From the NCBI GenBank assembly GCA_902826155.1, contig CADEDU010000021.1:1-22049 (forward strand): 22,049 bases of DNA, read 5' to 3'. Made by a program: the position numbers and the translations under genes. This stretch comes from an uncultured beta proteobacterium. GTDB lineage: Bacteria; Pseudomonadota; Gammaproteobacteria; Burkholderiales; SG8-39. Positions 14,166 through 21,613 of this stretch are shown piece by piece; position 1 is the stretch's first letter; every line of letters begins with the position of its first letter. Under the pieces are notes generated by a model. The model worked only from the letters and a program-made list of their open reading frames with translations, did no database searches and was not told where the DNA came from.

Positions 14166-16235
14166 ATGCCCGCGCGCCTCGCCGCCGATATCGGCGGCAC
14201 CTTTACCGACATCGTGCTCGACCACGACGGTCGGCGCTTCACCACCAAAGTCCTGACCACACCGCGTGCGCCCGAGGAGGGCATGCTCGCCGGCGCGCTG
14301 GAAGCCCTGCGCGAAGCGAACCTCGCGCCGGCACAGGTCGATGTGCTGATCCATGGCACCACACTCGCCACGAATGCGTTGATCGAGCGCAAGGGCGCGC
14401 GCACCGCGTTCATCACCACCGATGGATTTCGCGACGTGCTCGAGACCGGGTACGAGAAGCGCTACGAACACTACGACATCTATCTGGAGATGCCCCGGCC
14501 GCTGGTGGCGCGCCGGCTGCGTTTCACAGTCAAGGAGCGCAGCAACGCCAGGGGCGACGTGGTAGTGCCGATCGATCTGAGCGGCGTCGAGGCGCTGGCG
14601 AGTGCTCTGCGCGAAGCCGGTGTCGAGAGCATCGCGATCGGCCTGCTGCACAGCTACGCAAACCCGGCGCACGAGCGCAGGCTGGCCGAGGCGCTGGCGC
14701 AGTACCTGCCGGATGTGCCGGTCTCGTTGTCTTCGGAAGTCAGCCCCGAGATCCGCGAATACGAGCGCTTCTCCACGACCGTCGCCAACGCCTACGTGCG
14801 GCCGTTGATGGCGAGCTACCTCAGTCGTCTGTCCGAGCGCATGCATGGGTTGGGCATGCGCGCGCCGCTGTACCTCGTGACTTCCGGCGGCGGACTCACC
14901 ACGCTCGATACCGCCCTGCGCTTTCCGATTCGACTGGTCGAATCGGGGCCGGCGGGCGGCGCGATCCTCGCAGGTCGCATCGCCAAGGAGTGCGGATATC
15001 GCGATGTGCTGTCGTTCGACATGGGCGGCACCACGGCGAAGATCTGCTTTCTCACCGACGGCGAGCCGGAGCATTCGCGCCGCTTCGAGATCGCGCGCAT
15101 GTACCGCAACCTCAAGGGCAGCGGCCTGCCGGTTCGCATTCCGGTGACCGAGATGGTGGAGATCGGCGCGGGCGGTGGTTCGATCGCGCGCGTCGACCGG
15201 CTCAAGCGCATTGCGGTGGGGCCCGACAGTGCCGGCGCCGAACCCGGGCCGGTGTGCTACGCGCGCGGCGGCGTGCATCCGACCGTCACCGACGCCAACG
15301 TCGCGCTCGGGCGGATCGCACCCCAGGGTTTCGCCGGCGGGCGCATGACGCTCGATGCGCAAGGCGCGCTCGCTGCGATCGAGCGTGATCTCGGCGCTCC
15401 GCTGGGGCTCGACGCGCAATGGGCGGCGGCGGGCATCAGCGAAATGGTCGAAGAGAACATGGCCAACGCGGCGCGCGTACATGCGATCGAGCGCGGCAAG
15501 TCGCTCGCCGATTGCGTGATGGTGGCGTTCGGCGGCGGTGCCCCGCTGCACGCGGCGCGGTTGGCCGAGAAGCTCGGCATGACGCGCGTGGTCATCCCGG
15601 TCGGCGCGAGCGTCGGCTCGGCGATCGGCTTCCTGCAGGCGCCGGTGAGCTACGAGCTCGCACGCAGCGCGTATGCGGTCGATGCGCGTATGGATCTGGC
15701 CGCGATCAATGCGTTGCTCGCGCGGATGACCGAGGAGGCGCGTGGAATCGTCACGCCGGGTGCGAGCGGCGCGCCGATGCAGGAATCGCGCGCGGTCGAC
15801 GTGCGCTATCTCGGTCAGGGCCACGAGCTGTCGATTCCTCTGCCGGCGCGAGCACTGACTGAGGCTGACATCCCGACGCTGCGTGCAACCTTCGAGGAAC
15901 GCTATCGTGTGCAGTACGGACTGTCGATCCCTGGCCTGTCGGTCGAGTTCCTTACCTGGACGGTAACCGTGTCGACGCAGGTTCCCGCGCCGGCGAGAAT
16001 CGCAGACATTGCCCACGCCGAGCGACCCACGAGCGGTGTGCGCCGGCGCGTGTTCGACGCGACCGATGGCATCTGGATCGATGTGCCGGTGTTTGAACGC
16101 GATGCGCTTGCCCCGGGGGCGCGCATCGACGGACCGGCGCTGATCGCTGAAGCGCAGACCACGACCTATGTGCCGGCGCACTTCAGCCTCAGCGTCAATG
16201 CGAGTGGCTATCTCGCGATGGAGCTTCGCGCATGA
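14166..16235 (+). CDS. hyuA: Hydantoinase/oxoprolinase subunit A (HyuA-like)
   Basis: The protein has 689 residues, the normal length for the family. ATG 14166 opens directly into the ASKHA-type phosphate loop AADIGGTFTDIVLDHDG; no strong ribosome site precedes it. Other landmarks are VLIHGTTLATNALIERKGAR, VSLSSEVSPEIREYERFS, LYLVTSGGGLTT, RLVESGPAGGAILAGRIA, VLSFDMGGTTAKICFL, VEIGAGGGSIARVD and PGPVCYARGG. HyuA-type subunits couple ATP hydrolysis to ring opening of hydantoins or 5-oxoproline, or to carboxylation in acetone or acetophenone carboxylases. The exact substrate cannot be read from sequence. It overlaps hyuB by four bases (ATGA), so the two are translationally coupled. A near-consensus -10 (TAGAAT, 14124-14129) precedes it without a good -35. 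Confidence 0.95.
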   Translation: MPARLAADIGGTFTDIVLDHDGRRFTTKVLTTPRAPEEGMLAGALEALREANLAPAQVDVLIHGTTLATNALIERKGARTAFITTDGFRDVLETGYEKRYEHYDIYLEMPRPLVARRLRFTVKERSNARGDVVVPIDLSGVEALASALREAGVESIAIGLLHSYANPAHERRLAEALAQYLPDVPVSLSSEVSPEIREYERFSTTVANAYVRPLMASYLSRLSERMHGLGMRAPLYLVTSGGGLTTLDTALRFPIRLVESGPAGGAILAGRIAKECGYRDVLSFDMGGTTAKICFLTDGEPEHSRRFEIARMYRNLKGSGLPVRIPVTEMVEIGAGGGSIARVDRLKRIAVGPDSAGAEPGPVCYARGGVHPTVTDANVALGRIAPQGFAGGRMTLDAQGALAAIERDLGAPLGLDAQWAAAGISEMVEENMANAARVHAIERGKSLADCVMVAFGGGAPLHAARLAEKLGMTRVVIPVGASVGSAIGFLQAPVSYELARSAYAVDARMDLAAINALLARMTEEARGIVTPGASGAPMQESRAVDVRYLGQGHELSIPLPARALTEADIPTLRATFEERYRVQYGLSIPGLSVEFLTWTVTVSTQVPAPARIADIAHAERPTSGVRRRVFDATDGIWIDVPVFERDALAPGARIDGPALIAEAQTTTYVPAHFSLSVNASGYLAMELRA

Positions 16236-17983
16236 ATGCGAACACGATGAAGAACCAACTCGCGCGTCAGATCATGTGGAACCGCCTGATCGCGGTGGTG
16301 GAAGAGGGAGCGCAGGTGCTGCTGAAAACCGCGTTCGGCGCGATCACGCGTGAGGCGGGTGATCTGTCGGCCGGCGTGTACGACACGCGCGGGCGGATGC
16401 TGGCGCAAGCGGTGACCGGCACGCCGGGCCACGTCAACACGATGGCGGTTGCAGTGACGCATTTTCTCGAGCGCTATCCGATCGACGCGATGCAATCGGG
16501 CGACGTCTACATCACCAACGATCCGTGGATGGGCACCGGGCATCTGTTCGATTTCGTCGTGGTGACGCCGGCATTCCATCGCAACAGGCTGGTGGGATTT
16601 TTCGCGGCGACCTGTCACGTCATCGATATCGGCGGACGCGGCTTCACCGCCGAAGCGCGCTCGGTCTACGAGGAAGGGCTGATGGTTCCGCATCTGCCGC
16701 TGTTTACCGCCGGCAAGCCCAACGAGCAGCTGTTCGCGATCATCGCCGCCAACGTGCGCGATCCGCTGCAGGTGCGCGGCGATCTGCTGTCGCTGTGCGC
16801 CTCGAACGAGGCCGGCGTGAAACGGCTGACCGGCATGATGCACGAGTTCGGCATCGATTCGATCGACCCGCTCGGTGAATACATCATCGAGACCTCACGC
16901 CAGGGGATGATCGATGCGATCGCGAAGCTGCCCCATGGCCGCTACACGAGTTCGATGCCGCTCGACGGCTACGACGAGCCGGTGCAGCTCGAACTGGCAG
17001 TCACGATCGACGCGTCAGGCCTCACTGTCGACTATGCCGGCAGCTCGCCCACCGCGCGCTTCGGCATCAACTCGCCGAAGTGCTACACCGATGCCTACAC
17101 CGTGTTCGGCGTGAAGTGCGCGATCGCCCCCGACGTGCCGAACAACGCCGGTTCGCTCGATGTCGTGAAAGTGCTGGCGCCCGAGGACACCATCGTCAAT
17201 CCGCCACGGCCGGCACCGGTGACCGCGCGCCACGTGATCGGTCAGATGCTGCCCGAGGCGGTGTTCGGTGCGCTCGCACAACCGATGCAAGGACGCGTCC
17301 CGGCTGAAGGCGCGGGCAGCATCTGGGTCATGCCTTTGGTGAGCGGCCACGAAACCTCGCTCATGGACGCGAAGCACCGCGCGAGCGCTACACGGTTCTC
17401 CGCGATGAGCGTGGCGGTGGGCGGTGTCGGCGGGCGGCCGGGCAAGGATGGCTTGTCGTCGGTCGCTTTTCCGAGCGGCGTGGGTTCGATACCGGTCGAG
17501 ATCACCGAAGCGGCGTGTCCGTTGCTGTTCACGCGGCGCGAGCTTCGCGCAAACAGCGCGGGCGCAGGGGAGTATCGCGGCGGCCTGGCGCCCACGGTCG
17601 AGATCATCAATCAGGAGCCGGTGCCGTTCACCATTTCGGCTGGCACGTTCGATCGGCGCGCGAACCCGGCGCGTGGCCGCAACGGTGGTGCGGAAGGAGC
17701 GCTGGGGGCGGCCCGCTTGGCGAGCGGCGAAGTCTTCAGCGGAAAGAGTGTCTACACGATACCGGCGGGTGAGAGGCTGGTACTCGACTTGCCCGGCGGT
17801 GCGGGATACGGCGATCCACTCAGGCGTGACCCGGCACGCGTCGCCGAGGAGGTGGCGGATGGCTTGCTATCCGTGGCGAAGGCCAGGCACGACTACGGCG
17901 TGGTCGTCGATGCGACCGGCCAGCTCGATCCGGCGCAGACCCAGGCGCTGCGTCGTGCACGGGCGGGCGGTGCAGCGGTCTGA
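16232..17983 (+). CDS. hyuB: Hydantoinase/oxoprolinase subunit B (HyuB-like)
   Basis: The protein has 583 residues. ATG 16232 overlaps the hyuA stop in ATGA, with GGAG about 8 bases upstream inside hyuA. Family blocks are IMWNRLIAVVEEGAQVLLKT, FGAITREAGDLSAGVYD, GTPGHVNTMAVAVTHFLE, GDVYITNDPWMGTGHLFDFV, CHVIDIGGRGFTAEARSVYE, EGLMVPHLPLFTAGKPNEQL, and the C-terminal ELRANSAGAGEYRGGLAPTV and LVLDLPGGAGYGDPLRRDP. It forms the hetero-oligomer with HyuA that acts on N-heterocyclic amides or related compounds in the cytoplasm. It ends 13 bases from the convergent minus-strand gene with no hairpin between. A two-subunit cluster without a gamma subunit favours a hydantoinase or oxoprolinase over an acetone-carboxylase-type enzyme. 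Confidence 0.95.
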   Translation: MNANTMKNQLARQIMWNRLIAVVEEGAQVLLKTAFGAITREAGDLSAGVYDTRGRMLAQAVTGTPGHVNTMAVAVTHFLERYPIDAMQSGDVYITNDPWMGTGHLFDFVVVTPAFHRNRLVGFFAATCHVIDIGGRGFTAEARSVYEEGLMVPHLPLFTAGKPNEQLFAIIAANVRDPLQVRGDLLSLCASNEAGVKRLTGMMHEFGIDSIDPLGEYIIETSRQGMIDAIAKLPHGRYTSSMPLDGYDEPVQLELAVTIDASGLTVDYAGSSPTARFGINSPKCYTDAYTVFGVKCAIAPDVPNNAGSLDVVKVLAPEDTIVNPPRPAPVTARHVIGQMLPEAVFGALAQPMQGRVPAEGAGSIWVMPLVSGHETSLMDAKHRASATRFSAMSVAVGGVGGRPGKDGLSSVAFPSGVGSIPVEITEAACPLLFTRRELRANSAGAGEYRGGLAPTVEIINQEPVPFTISAGTFDRRANPARGRNGGAEGALGAARLASGEVFSGKSVYTIPAGERLVLDLPGGAGYGDPLRRDPARVAEEVADGLLSVAKARHDYGVVVDATGQLDPAQTQALRRARAGGAAV

Positions 17984-17996
17984 ATCGCTCGCAGAA

Positions 17997-18404
17997 TTAC
18001 TTCGCGCGCATTCGATTGTTCTTGGCGTTGTGCTCGACCTCGGCGCGCCCTAGCAGTTCCAGGAGGGGCGGCACATAGTTGGCGAAGCGCCCGCGCAGCC
18101 CTTTTTTCAGGCCATACCACCCCTTGACCGGATTCTTCGGCGAGCGCGCCCACGCCTCGACCGTATCTTCGGCGGCAGGCTTCTGCTCGTCGGCACTCCC
18201 CAACAGCATCCAGTCGCCATGGTTCTTGAGCATCGCGTGCAGATCGTCGAGGCAGCGCAGGTGGTAGCGGAGTTCGGTCTTGCCGACCTGCACGATCAGC
18301 GCTGGCGGGTCCGCGGCCTCATCCTTGTAGGCGGTGTACGCCGACTGGCCACTTGGCGTATTGAGCGTCCAGGGTTTGTCGCGTGTTCCCGGGTTGTTCG
18401 CCAT
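17997..18404 (-). CDS. Conserved protein of unknown function (possibly DUF6855), 135 residues
   Basis: ATG 18404 has AAGGAG about 7 bases upstream. The sequence begins NNPGTRDKPWTLNTPSGQSA with YTAYKDEAADPPALIVQVGK following, then LRYHLRCLDDLHAMLKNHGD, VEAWARSPKNPVKGWYGLKK and YVPPLLELLGRAEVEHNAKN, ending NNRMRAK. I recognise the pattern as a widespread family of uncharacterised proteins; the DUF6855 label is from memory and not certain. It has no signal peptide or membrane segment; many aromatic and basic residues suggest a small globular, perhaps nucleic-acid-binding protein, which is speculation. It starts 52 bases after the SRPBCC gene at 18457-18882 in the same direction and probably shares its transcript, which would place it under the same palindromic operator. 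Confidence 0.82.
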   Translation of the reverse strand: MANNPGTRDKPWTLNTPSGQSAYTAYKDEAADPPALIVQVGKTELRYHLRCLDDLHAMLKNHGDWMLLGSADEQKPAAEDTVEAWARSPKNPVKGWYGLKKGLRGRFANYVPPLLELLGRAEVEHNAKNNRMRAK

Positions 18405-18456
18405 CGTTGTTCTCCTTGTTGGTGGCTGGGCGCCGTGCTGCCGGCGGCAAATCAGA

Positions 18457-18882
18457 TCAGTTCGATTGCTCTGCGCGTTTTTTCAGCGCAGCGGCGAATT
18501 CCTCGAACGCCGGCTGCAGGTCGGGGATCGAGCGCTCGATCAGCGGTGACAACAGGCCGCTGAACACTTCCTCCATCGCAAAGCCGACCGCACCGTTGCC
18601 CTGCGGAGTGAGCGTGAAGGTGCGCTCGCCCTTGAACAGACCCAATGGCATGCCTCCCGACCACACCATGCGCTGATTGGGAACGAGCTCCGCAACCTTC
18701 ACCGGAAACGCACGGCCCGGGCTGATCTTGGCGTGCACGGTGATCTTCTCGCCAAGTGCGATGCGTCCGTCCAGCTTGCTGACCGTCGTGTTCCAACTCG
18801 GGTAGTTCGCCCCATCGGTCAGGAGCGCCCAGATTTTCTCGGGTGTGGCGCGAATCGCAGTGGAGCAGGCAAAGCGCTTCAT
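18457..18882 (-). CDS. SRPBCC family protein (START/polyketide cyclase-like)
   Basis: The protein has 141 residues from ATG 18882. Helix-grip features are the N-terminal strand MKRFACSTAIRATPEKIWAL, the LLTDGANYPSWNTTVSKLDG loop, GEKITVHAKI, NQRMVWSGGMPLGLFKGERT and the long C-terminal helix SIPDLQPAFEEFAAALKKRA. These proteins bind hydrophobic ligands in a deep pocket; the ligand here is unknown. The only ribosome site is AAAGGGG at 18897-18891, and it lies inside the GTAAC-N6-GTTAC palindrome, 4 bp from the start codon. It is separated from the preceding SRPBCC gene by 101 bases and is therefore likely to have its own promoter, controlled by the same repressor. The conserved 135-residue gene follows. 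Confidence 0.9.
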   Translation of the reverse strand: MKRFACSTAIRATPEKIWALLTDGANYPSWNTTVSKLDGRIALGEKITVHAKISPGRAFPVKVAELVPNQRMVWSGGMPLGLFKGERTFTLTPQGNGAVGFAMEEVFSGLLSPLIERSIPDLQPAFEEFAAALKKRAEQSN

Positions 18883-18886
18883 GTTA

Positions 18887-18902
18887 GTAACCCCTTTGTT
18901 AC
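18887..18902. promoter_or_regulatory. Palindromic operator GTAAC-N6-GTTAC, site 1
   Basis: GTAAC-CCCTTT-GTTAC, perfect 5-bp arms and a 6-base spacer, lies 4 bp upstream of ATG 18882 and contains its ribosome site. The same arms and spacing occur 3 bp upstream of the ArsR-type gene (19703-19718), which makes this a probable binding site for that regulator. No convincing promoter hexamers are visible here. Confidence 0.72.
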
Positions 18903-18983
18903 GCGTTGCAGGATCGGTGGTGGCCGCCGGTCGCAGATCGGCTCGCCCCGTTCGTTCTCAGTTAGGACTGATTCACGTCTGGC

Positions 18984-19412
18984 TCATGCTCGTTCAGTAG
19001 CCGCCGCCTTCAGCGCCGCAAGCACGATCTGCCACGAGCGCTCGTAGGCGGGTGCGCGCTGATGCCACAACTCGGCGCTGCGATCGGTCGGATTGTGCCG
19101 AATGCCCACTCGGGTTCCGTCACCTTCCGGCGTGAAGCGGACCTCTACCTCGGTCGGGTGGGCCATATCGGTCCCGACGTAGAACGCGAGCAGCAGCCGG
19201 TGCGGCGCTTCCCAGGCGATCACCCTACCCAGATCGAGCTCGGTACCGTCGCTCGCGCGCTCATAGAACCGGCCGGTCGGCAGCAGGTGCAACTGGCTGT
19301 CGGGATCTTTCAGGTGGCGCCGATCGGCGGGCCACCATTCGCCGATGCGGCTCGTGAACAGCGTGAACGCCGCATCAGGGTCAAGCGGCAGCAGGACTGA
19401 CTTGTCGATCAT
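18984..19412 (-). CDS. SRPBCC family protein (AHSA1-like)
   Basis: The protein has 142 residues. ATG 19412 overlaps the stop of the ArsR-type gene as ATGA, so it is translationally coupled to it. AHSA1/SRPBCC features are MIDKSVLLPLDPDAAFTLFT, the GEWWPADRRHLKD segment, RVIAWEAPHRLLLAFYVG, PTEVEVRFTPEGDGTRVGI, and the closing helix AYERSWQIVLAALKAAATE. ArsR plus AHSA1-like pairs are a recurrent bacterial arrangement in which the repressor controls its own operon; the SRPBCC partner's ligand or task is generally unknown. It is soluble with no export signal. The gene ends 101 bases before the next SRPBCC gene and its own operator. Confidence 0.92.
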   Translation of the reverse strand: MIDKSVLLPLDPDAAFTLFTSRIGEWWPADRRHLKDPDSQLHLLPTGRFYERASDGTELDLGRVIAWEAPHRLLLAFYVGTDMAHPTEVEVRFTPEGDGTRVGIRHNPTDRSAELWHQRAPAYERSWQIVLAALKAAATERA

Positions 19413-19699
19413 TGTTTGCGTGCCAGTCGTTCGAGTCGTTGCAGCGCCGCGTCCCAGAATTCGTCGAGGAATTCGCGTACCGTCGCAAACCCCGCGAGCC
19501 GTACCGCATAGAGGTTGCGCGTGCCTGATTCACGCAACTCGACCAATCCGGCCTCGGCCAGCGTAGCCAGGTGGCGCGAGATCGCCGGGCGGCTCACCGG
19601 GAACCGATCGGCGATCTCGGCAACCGAAAGCGGCCGTCTGCGCAGTTCCTGCAGGATGGCGCGGCGAACCGGATTGCCCAACGCGTCGAGTGGGTGCAT
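19409..19699 (-). CDS. ArsR-family transcriptional repressor (SdpR-like)
   Basis: The protein has 96 residues from ATG 19699. Winged-helix layout: MHPLDALGNPVRRAILQELR, then the helix-turn-helix LSVAEIADRFPVSRPAISRH (about residues 24-43), LATLAEAGLVELRESG and the wing GTRNLYAVRLAG. It has no cysteine and no metal-binding signature, so it is not an arsenic/cadmium-type sensor; it resembles the SdpR group that accompanies SRPBCC proteins. The helical C-terminus (FLDEFWDAALQRLERLARKQ) would dimerise or bind ligand. A perfect palindrome, GTAAC-N6-GTTAC, lies 3 bp upstream and overlaps the candidate -10, indicating autorepression. It is first in the operon, overlapping the AHSA1-like gene by four bases. 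Confidence 0.94.
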   Translation of the reverse strand: MHPLDALGNPVRRAILQELRRRPLSVAEIADRFPVSRPAISRHLATLAEAGLVELRESGTRNLYAVRLAGFATVREFLDEFWDAALQRLERLARKQ

Positions 19700-19702
19700 A
19701 TC

Positions 19703-19718
19703 GTAACCTGATAGTTAC
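19703..19718. promoter_or_regulatory. Palindromic operator GTAAC-N6-GTTAC, site 2
   Basis: GTAAC-CTGATA-GTTAC sits 3 bp upstream of the ArsR-type start codon (19699) and overlaps the candidate -10 hexamer (19722-19717). Arms and spacing match site 1 exactly while the spacer bases differ, as expected for a selected protein-binding site rather than a copied segment. Confidence 0.75.
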
Positions 19719-19746
19719 CATAGCAGAGCCCGGTGACGGTACGCAA
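19717..19746 (-). promoter_or_regulatory. Candidate promoter of the ArsR-type operon
   Basis: On the minus strand, TTGCGT (19746-19741), an 18-base spacer and an extended -10 TGC-TATGGT (TG at 19725-19724, hexamer 19722-19717). Transcription would start near 19710, inside the palindrome, giving a leader of about 10 bases. Both hexamers are imperfect. Confidence 0.45.
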
Positions 19747-19748
19747 CG

Positions 19749-19774
19749 GCTGGATCTTCCAGCGCCGCTTCGGC
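19749..19774. terminator. Tandem small hairpins between the acyl-CoA dehydrogenase and ArsR genes
   Basis: GCTGG-ATCTT-CCAGC (19749-19763) and GCCG-CTT-CGGC (19764-19774) lie side by side about 30 bases after the acyl-CoA dehydrogenase stop. They could slow minus-strand transcription before the ArsR operon, but neither has a U-tract. Confidence 0.3.
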
Positions 19775-19800
19775 TGGGTTCGAGTCAGGGTTCGCGACGT

Positions 19801-21585
19801 TCACACAGCGCGATCGAGCACTGCGTCGACGATTGATCGATCGACCGGACCTTCATGCAGCAAGTATTCGGCGTACGCAGACTCGAATGCCCCGTCGGTC
19901 GCGACGAGCGGATCGCGTGGCGTGAGTCGGTGCCGGCACACCAAAGCGGCGATCAGCATCCGACGCGCATCGCCTTGAACTGCGAGCCGCGCACCCTCGC
20001 TGGCGAGAATCGCCGCGGCACACGCGTAGTACAAACCGGTGGCGGCCTGGCGTGCGTGGGTCGCATCGTTCGCCTGAGCCGTTGTGCGTGCGAATGCAAC
20101 TGCGCGCGATACCGTGTCGATCAACAACGACCGCAGCCGCGCATGCGGGAGGTCGCCGCACAACACGTCGAGCGCGGGAACCAGCGCTTCGAGCGCCTGC
20201 TCGCGGCGAATCGCGCGCATCACGTCGGTAGCGACTATGTTCGAGGTGCCTTCCCAGATCGAACCCAGATGGCTGTCGCGCACCAGTCGCGCATCGGAGA
20301 ATTCCTCGATGTAGCCGCAGCCGCCACGCACCTCCATTGCGTCACCGGTGACGCGGCGTGCGTCACGGCATGCGCGGAACTTGAGCAGCGGGGTAAGCGC
20401 CCGTACTCGACGGCGAGCGTCTTCGTCACCCGCATCGGCGCGGGCCAGTTCGCTCGCGGTGTAGAGCATGACCGAGCGTGCCGCCTCGGCGGGGAGCATC
20501 AGCTTGAGCAGTTGACGCCGCATCAGCGGCATGTCGATCAGCGTCGAGCCGAACGCGGCGCGGCGGCGCGCGATGAACAGGCTCTCGGTGAGTGCGCGAC
20601 GCATCATTCCGGCGGCACGCATGCCATTCGACAGGCGCGACATGTTGATCATGTCGGCCATCTGCACGAAGCCGCGCCCCAGATCGCCCACCAGATACGC
20701 GACAGCGCCTTCCAGGGAGATCTCGCCGCTCGCCATGTCGCGAGTGCCGAGCTTTTCCTTCAGCCGCACAATCCGGTAGCGATTCACGGAGCCGTCGGGC
20801 AGGCGGTGCGGCAGCAGAAACAACGCGAGCGACCTGGTGCCGCCTTCGGTGCCCGATTTGGTCTCACCCGTGCCATGGGGCCGCGCGAGCACCAGCGCCA
20901 CGCCGGCGTCGGCGTTCGAGCAGAACCACTTCTCACCGTAGAGCCTCCAGGCGCCGGCAGCGCCGATGCCGGCGATGTCGGAGGCCGGCTCGGCACGCGT
21001 TGATGTGGCCCCGACGTCCGATCCGGCCCCTTGCTCGGTCATGAACATCGCGCCCTGCGTGAGCGCGTCGAGATCCTGCTCGGTGAGGCCAGGCAGATAG
21101 CGCGCAACCAACTCGGGATCACCGTACTTCGACAGCGTGCGCGCGAGCGAATCGGTCATCGACAGCGGACAGCACACACCGAATTCCGCCTGCACGTACA
21201 GGTAAGTCAGCGCGTACTTGGCCAGCGGCGGGAGCCTGCCGGTCCAGCCGAGCACGCCGTCGCGATGCGACATCGCAGCCAGTCCGAATTCGCCGAATGC
21301 AACTTCCTCGAGCCGCCGATACGCCGGATGCTTGTCGATGCGCTGCTCGTCCAGACCCGCGCGCGTGCGCTGGTGGAGCACCGGTGGATGCTTGTCGGCG
21401 GTGAGCGCGGCCTCGTCCAGTTCGCCACCGGCGAGCGCGCCTAACCTGTGCAGATACGGGACTAGGTGCGCATGCAACGGCGCAGGCAGATACAGCCGCA
21501 GCAGCGTCGCGTAACCCGGATCGGCTGCGAACAGATTCAGGCCGCGACTGTCGGGGATCGCGGTGCCGGGCGCGGGCGATTGCAT
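19801..21585 (-). CDS. Acyl-CoA dehydrogenase, AidB-like
   Basis: The protein has 594 residues. ATG 21585 is chosen because it lies 28 bases after the Bug gene stop and leads into the AidB-type opening GLNLFAADPGYATLLRLYLP; an upstream ATG at 21663 would overlap the Bug gene by 50 bases. No good ribosome site is visible for either. Blocks in order: the N-terminal helical domain, FGVCCPLSMTDSLARTLSKY, the flavin segment AMFMTEQGAGSDVGATSTRA, WRLYGEKWFCSNADAGVALV, RLKEKLGTRDMASGEISLEG, and GGCGYIEEFSDARLVRDSHL followed by GSIWEGTSNIVATDVMRAI, where Glu445 is the likely catalytic base. It probably oxidises a branched-chain or aryl-alkyl acyl-CoA with FAD in the cytoplasm. Expressed with the upstream Bug receptor. 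Confidence 0.93.
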   Translation of the reverse strand: MQSPAPGTAIPDSRGLNLFAADPGYATLLRLYLPAPLHAHLVPYLHRLGALAGGELDEAALTADKHPPVLHQRTRAGLDEQRIDKHPAYRRLEEVAFGEFGLAAMSHRDGVLGWTGRLPPLAKYALTYLYVQAEFGVCCPLSMTDSLARTLSKYGDPELVARYLPGLTEQDLDALTQGAMFMTEQGAGSDVGATSTRAEPASDIAGIGAAGAWRLYGEKWFCSNADAGVALVLARPHGTGETKSGTEGGTRSLALFLLPHRLPDGSVNRYRIVRLKEKLGTRDMASGEISLEGAVAYLVGDLGRGFVQMADMINMSRLSNGMRAAGMMRRALTESLFIARRRAAFGSTLIDMPLMRRQLLKLMLPAEAARSVMLYTASELARADAGDEDARRRVRALTPLLKFRACRDARRVTGDAMEVRGGCGYIEEFSDARLVRDSHLGSIWEGTSNIVATDVMRAIRREQALEALVPALDVLCGDLPHARLRSLLIDTVSRAVAFARTTAQANDATHARQAATGLYYACAAAILASEGARLAVQGDARRMLIAALVCRHRLTPRDPLVATDGAFESAYAEYLLHEGPVDRSIVDAVLDRAV

Positions 21586-21613
21586 GCGATCAGTCGAGCG
21601 AGCGGTCGTCCAA

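Noticed and set aside
14037..16181. 714-codon open frame antisense to hyuA, longer than hyuA itself
   Set aside because: Its translation is Arg/His-rich with no family motif, as expected for the complement of a GC-rich gene; hyuA on the other strand is unmistakable.
19733..19800. Plus-strand peptide beginning MTVRNGWIFQRRFGWVRV between ArsR and the dehydrogenase
   Set aside because: Aromatic-rich and tempting, but it has no good ribosome site, and the frame runs antisense into the dehydrogenase with shadow composition.
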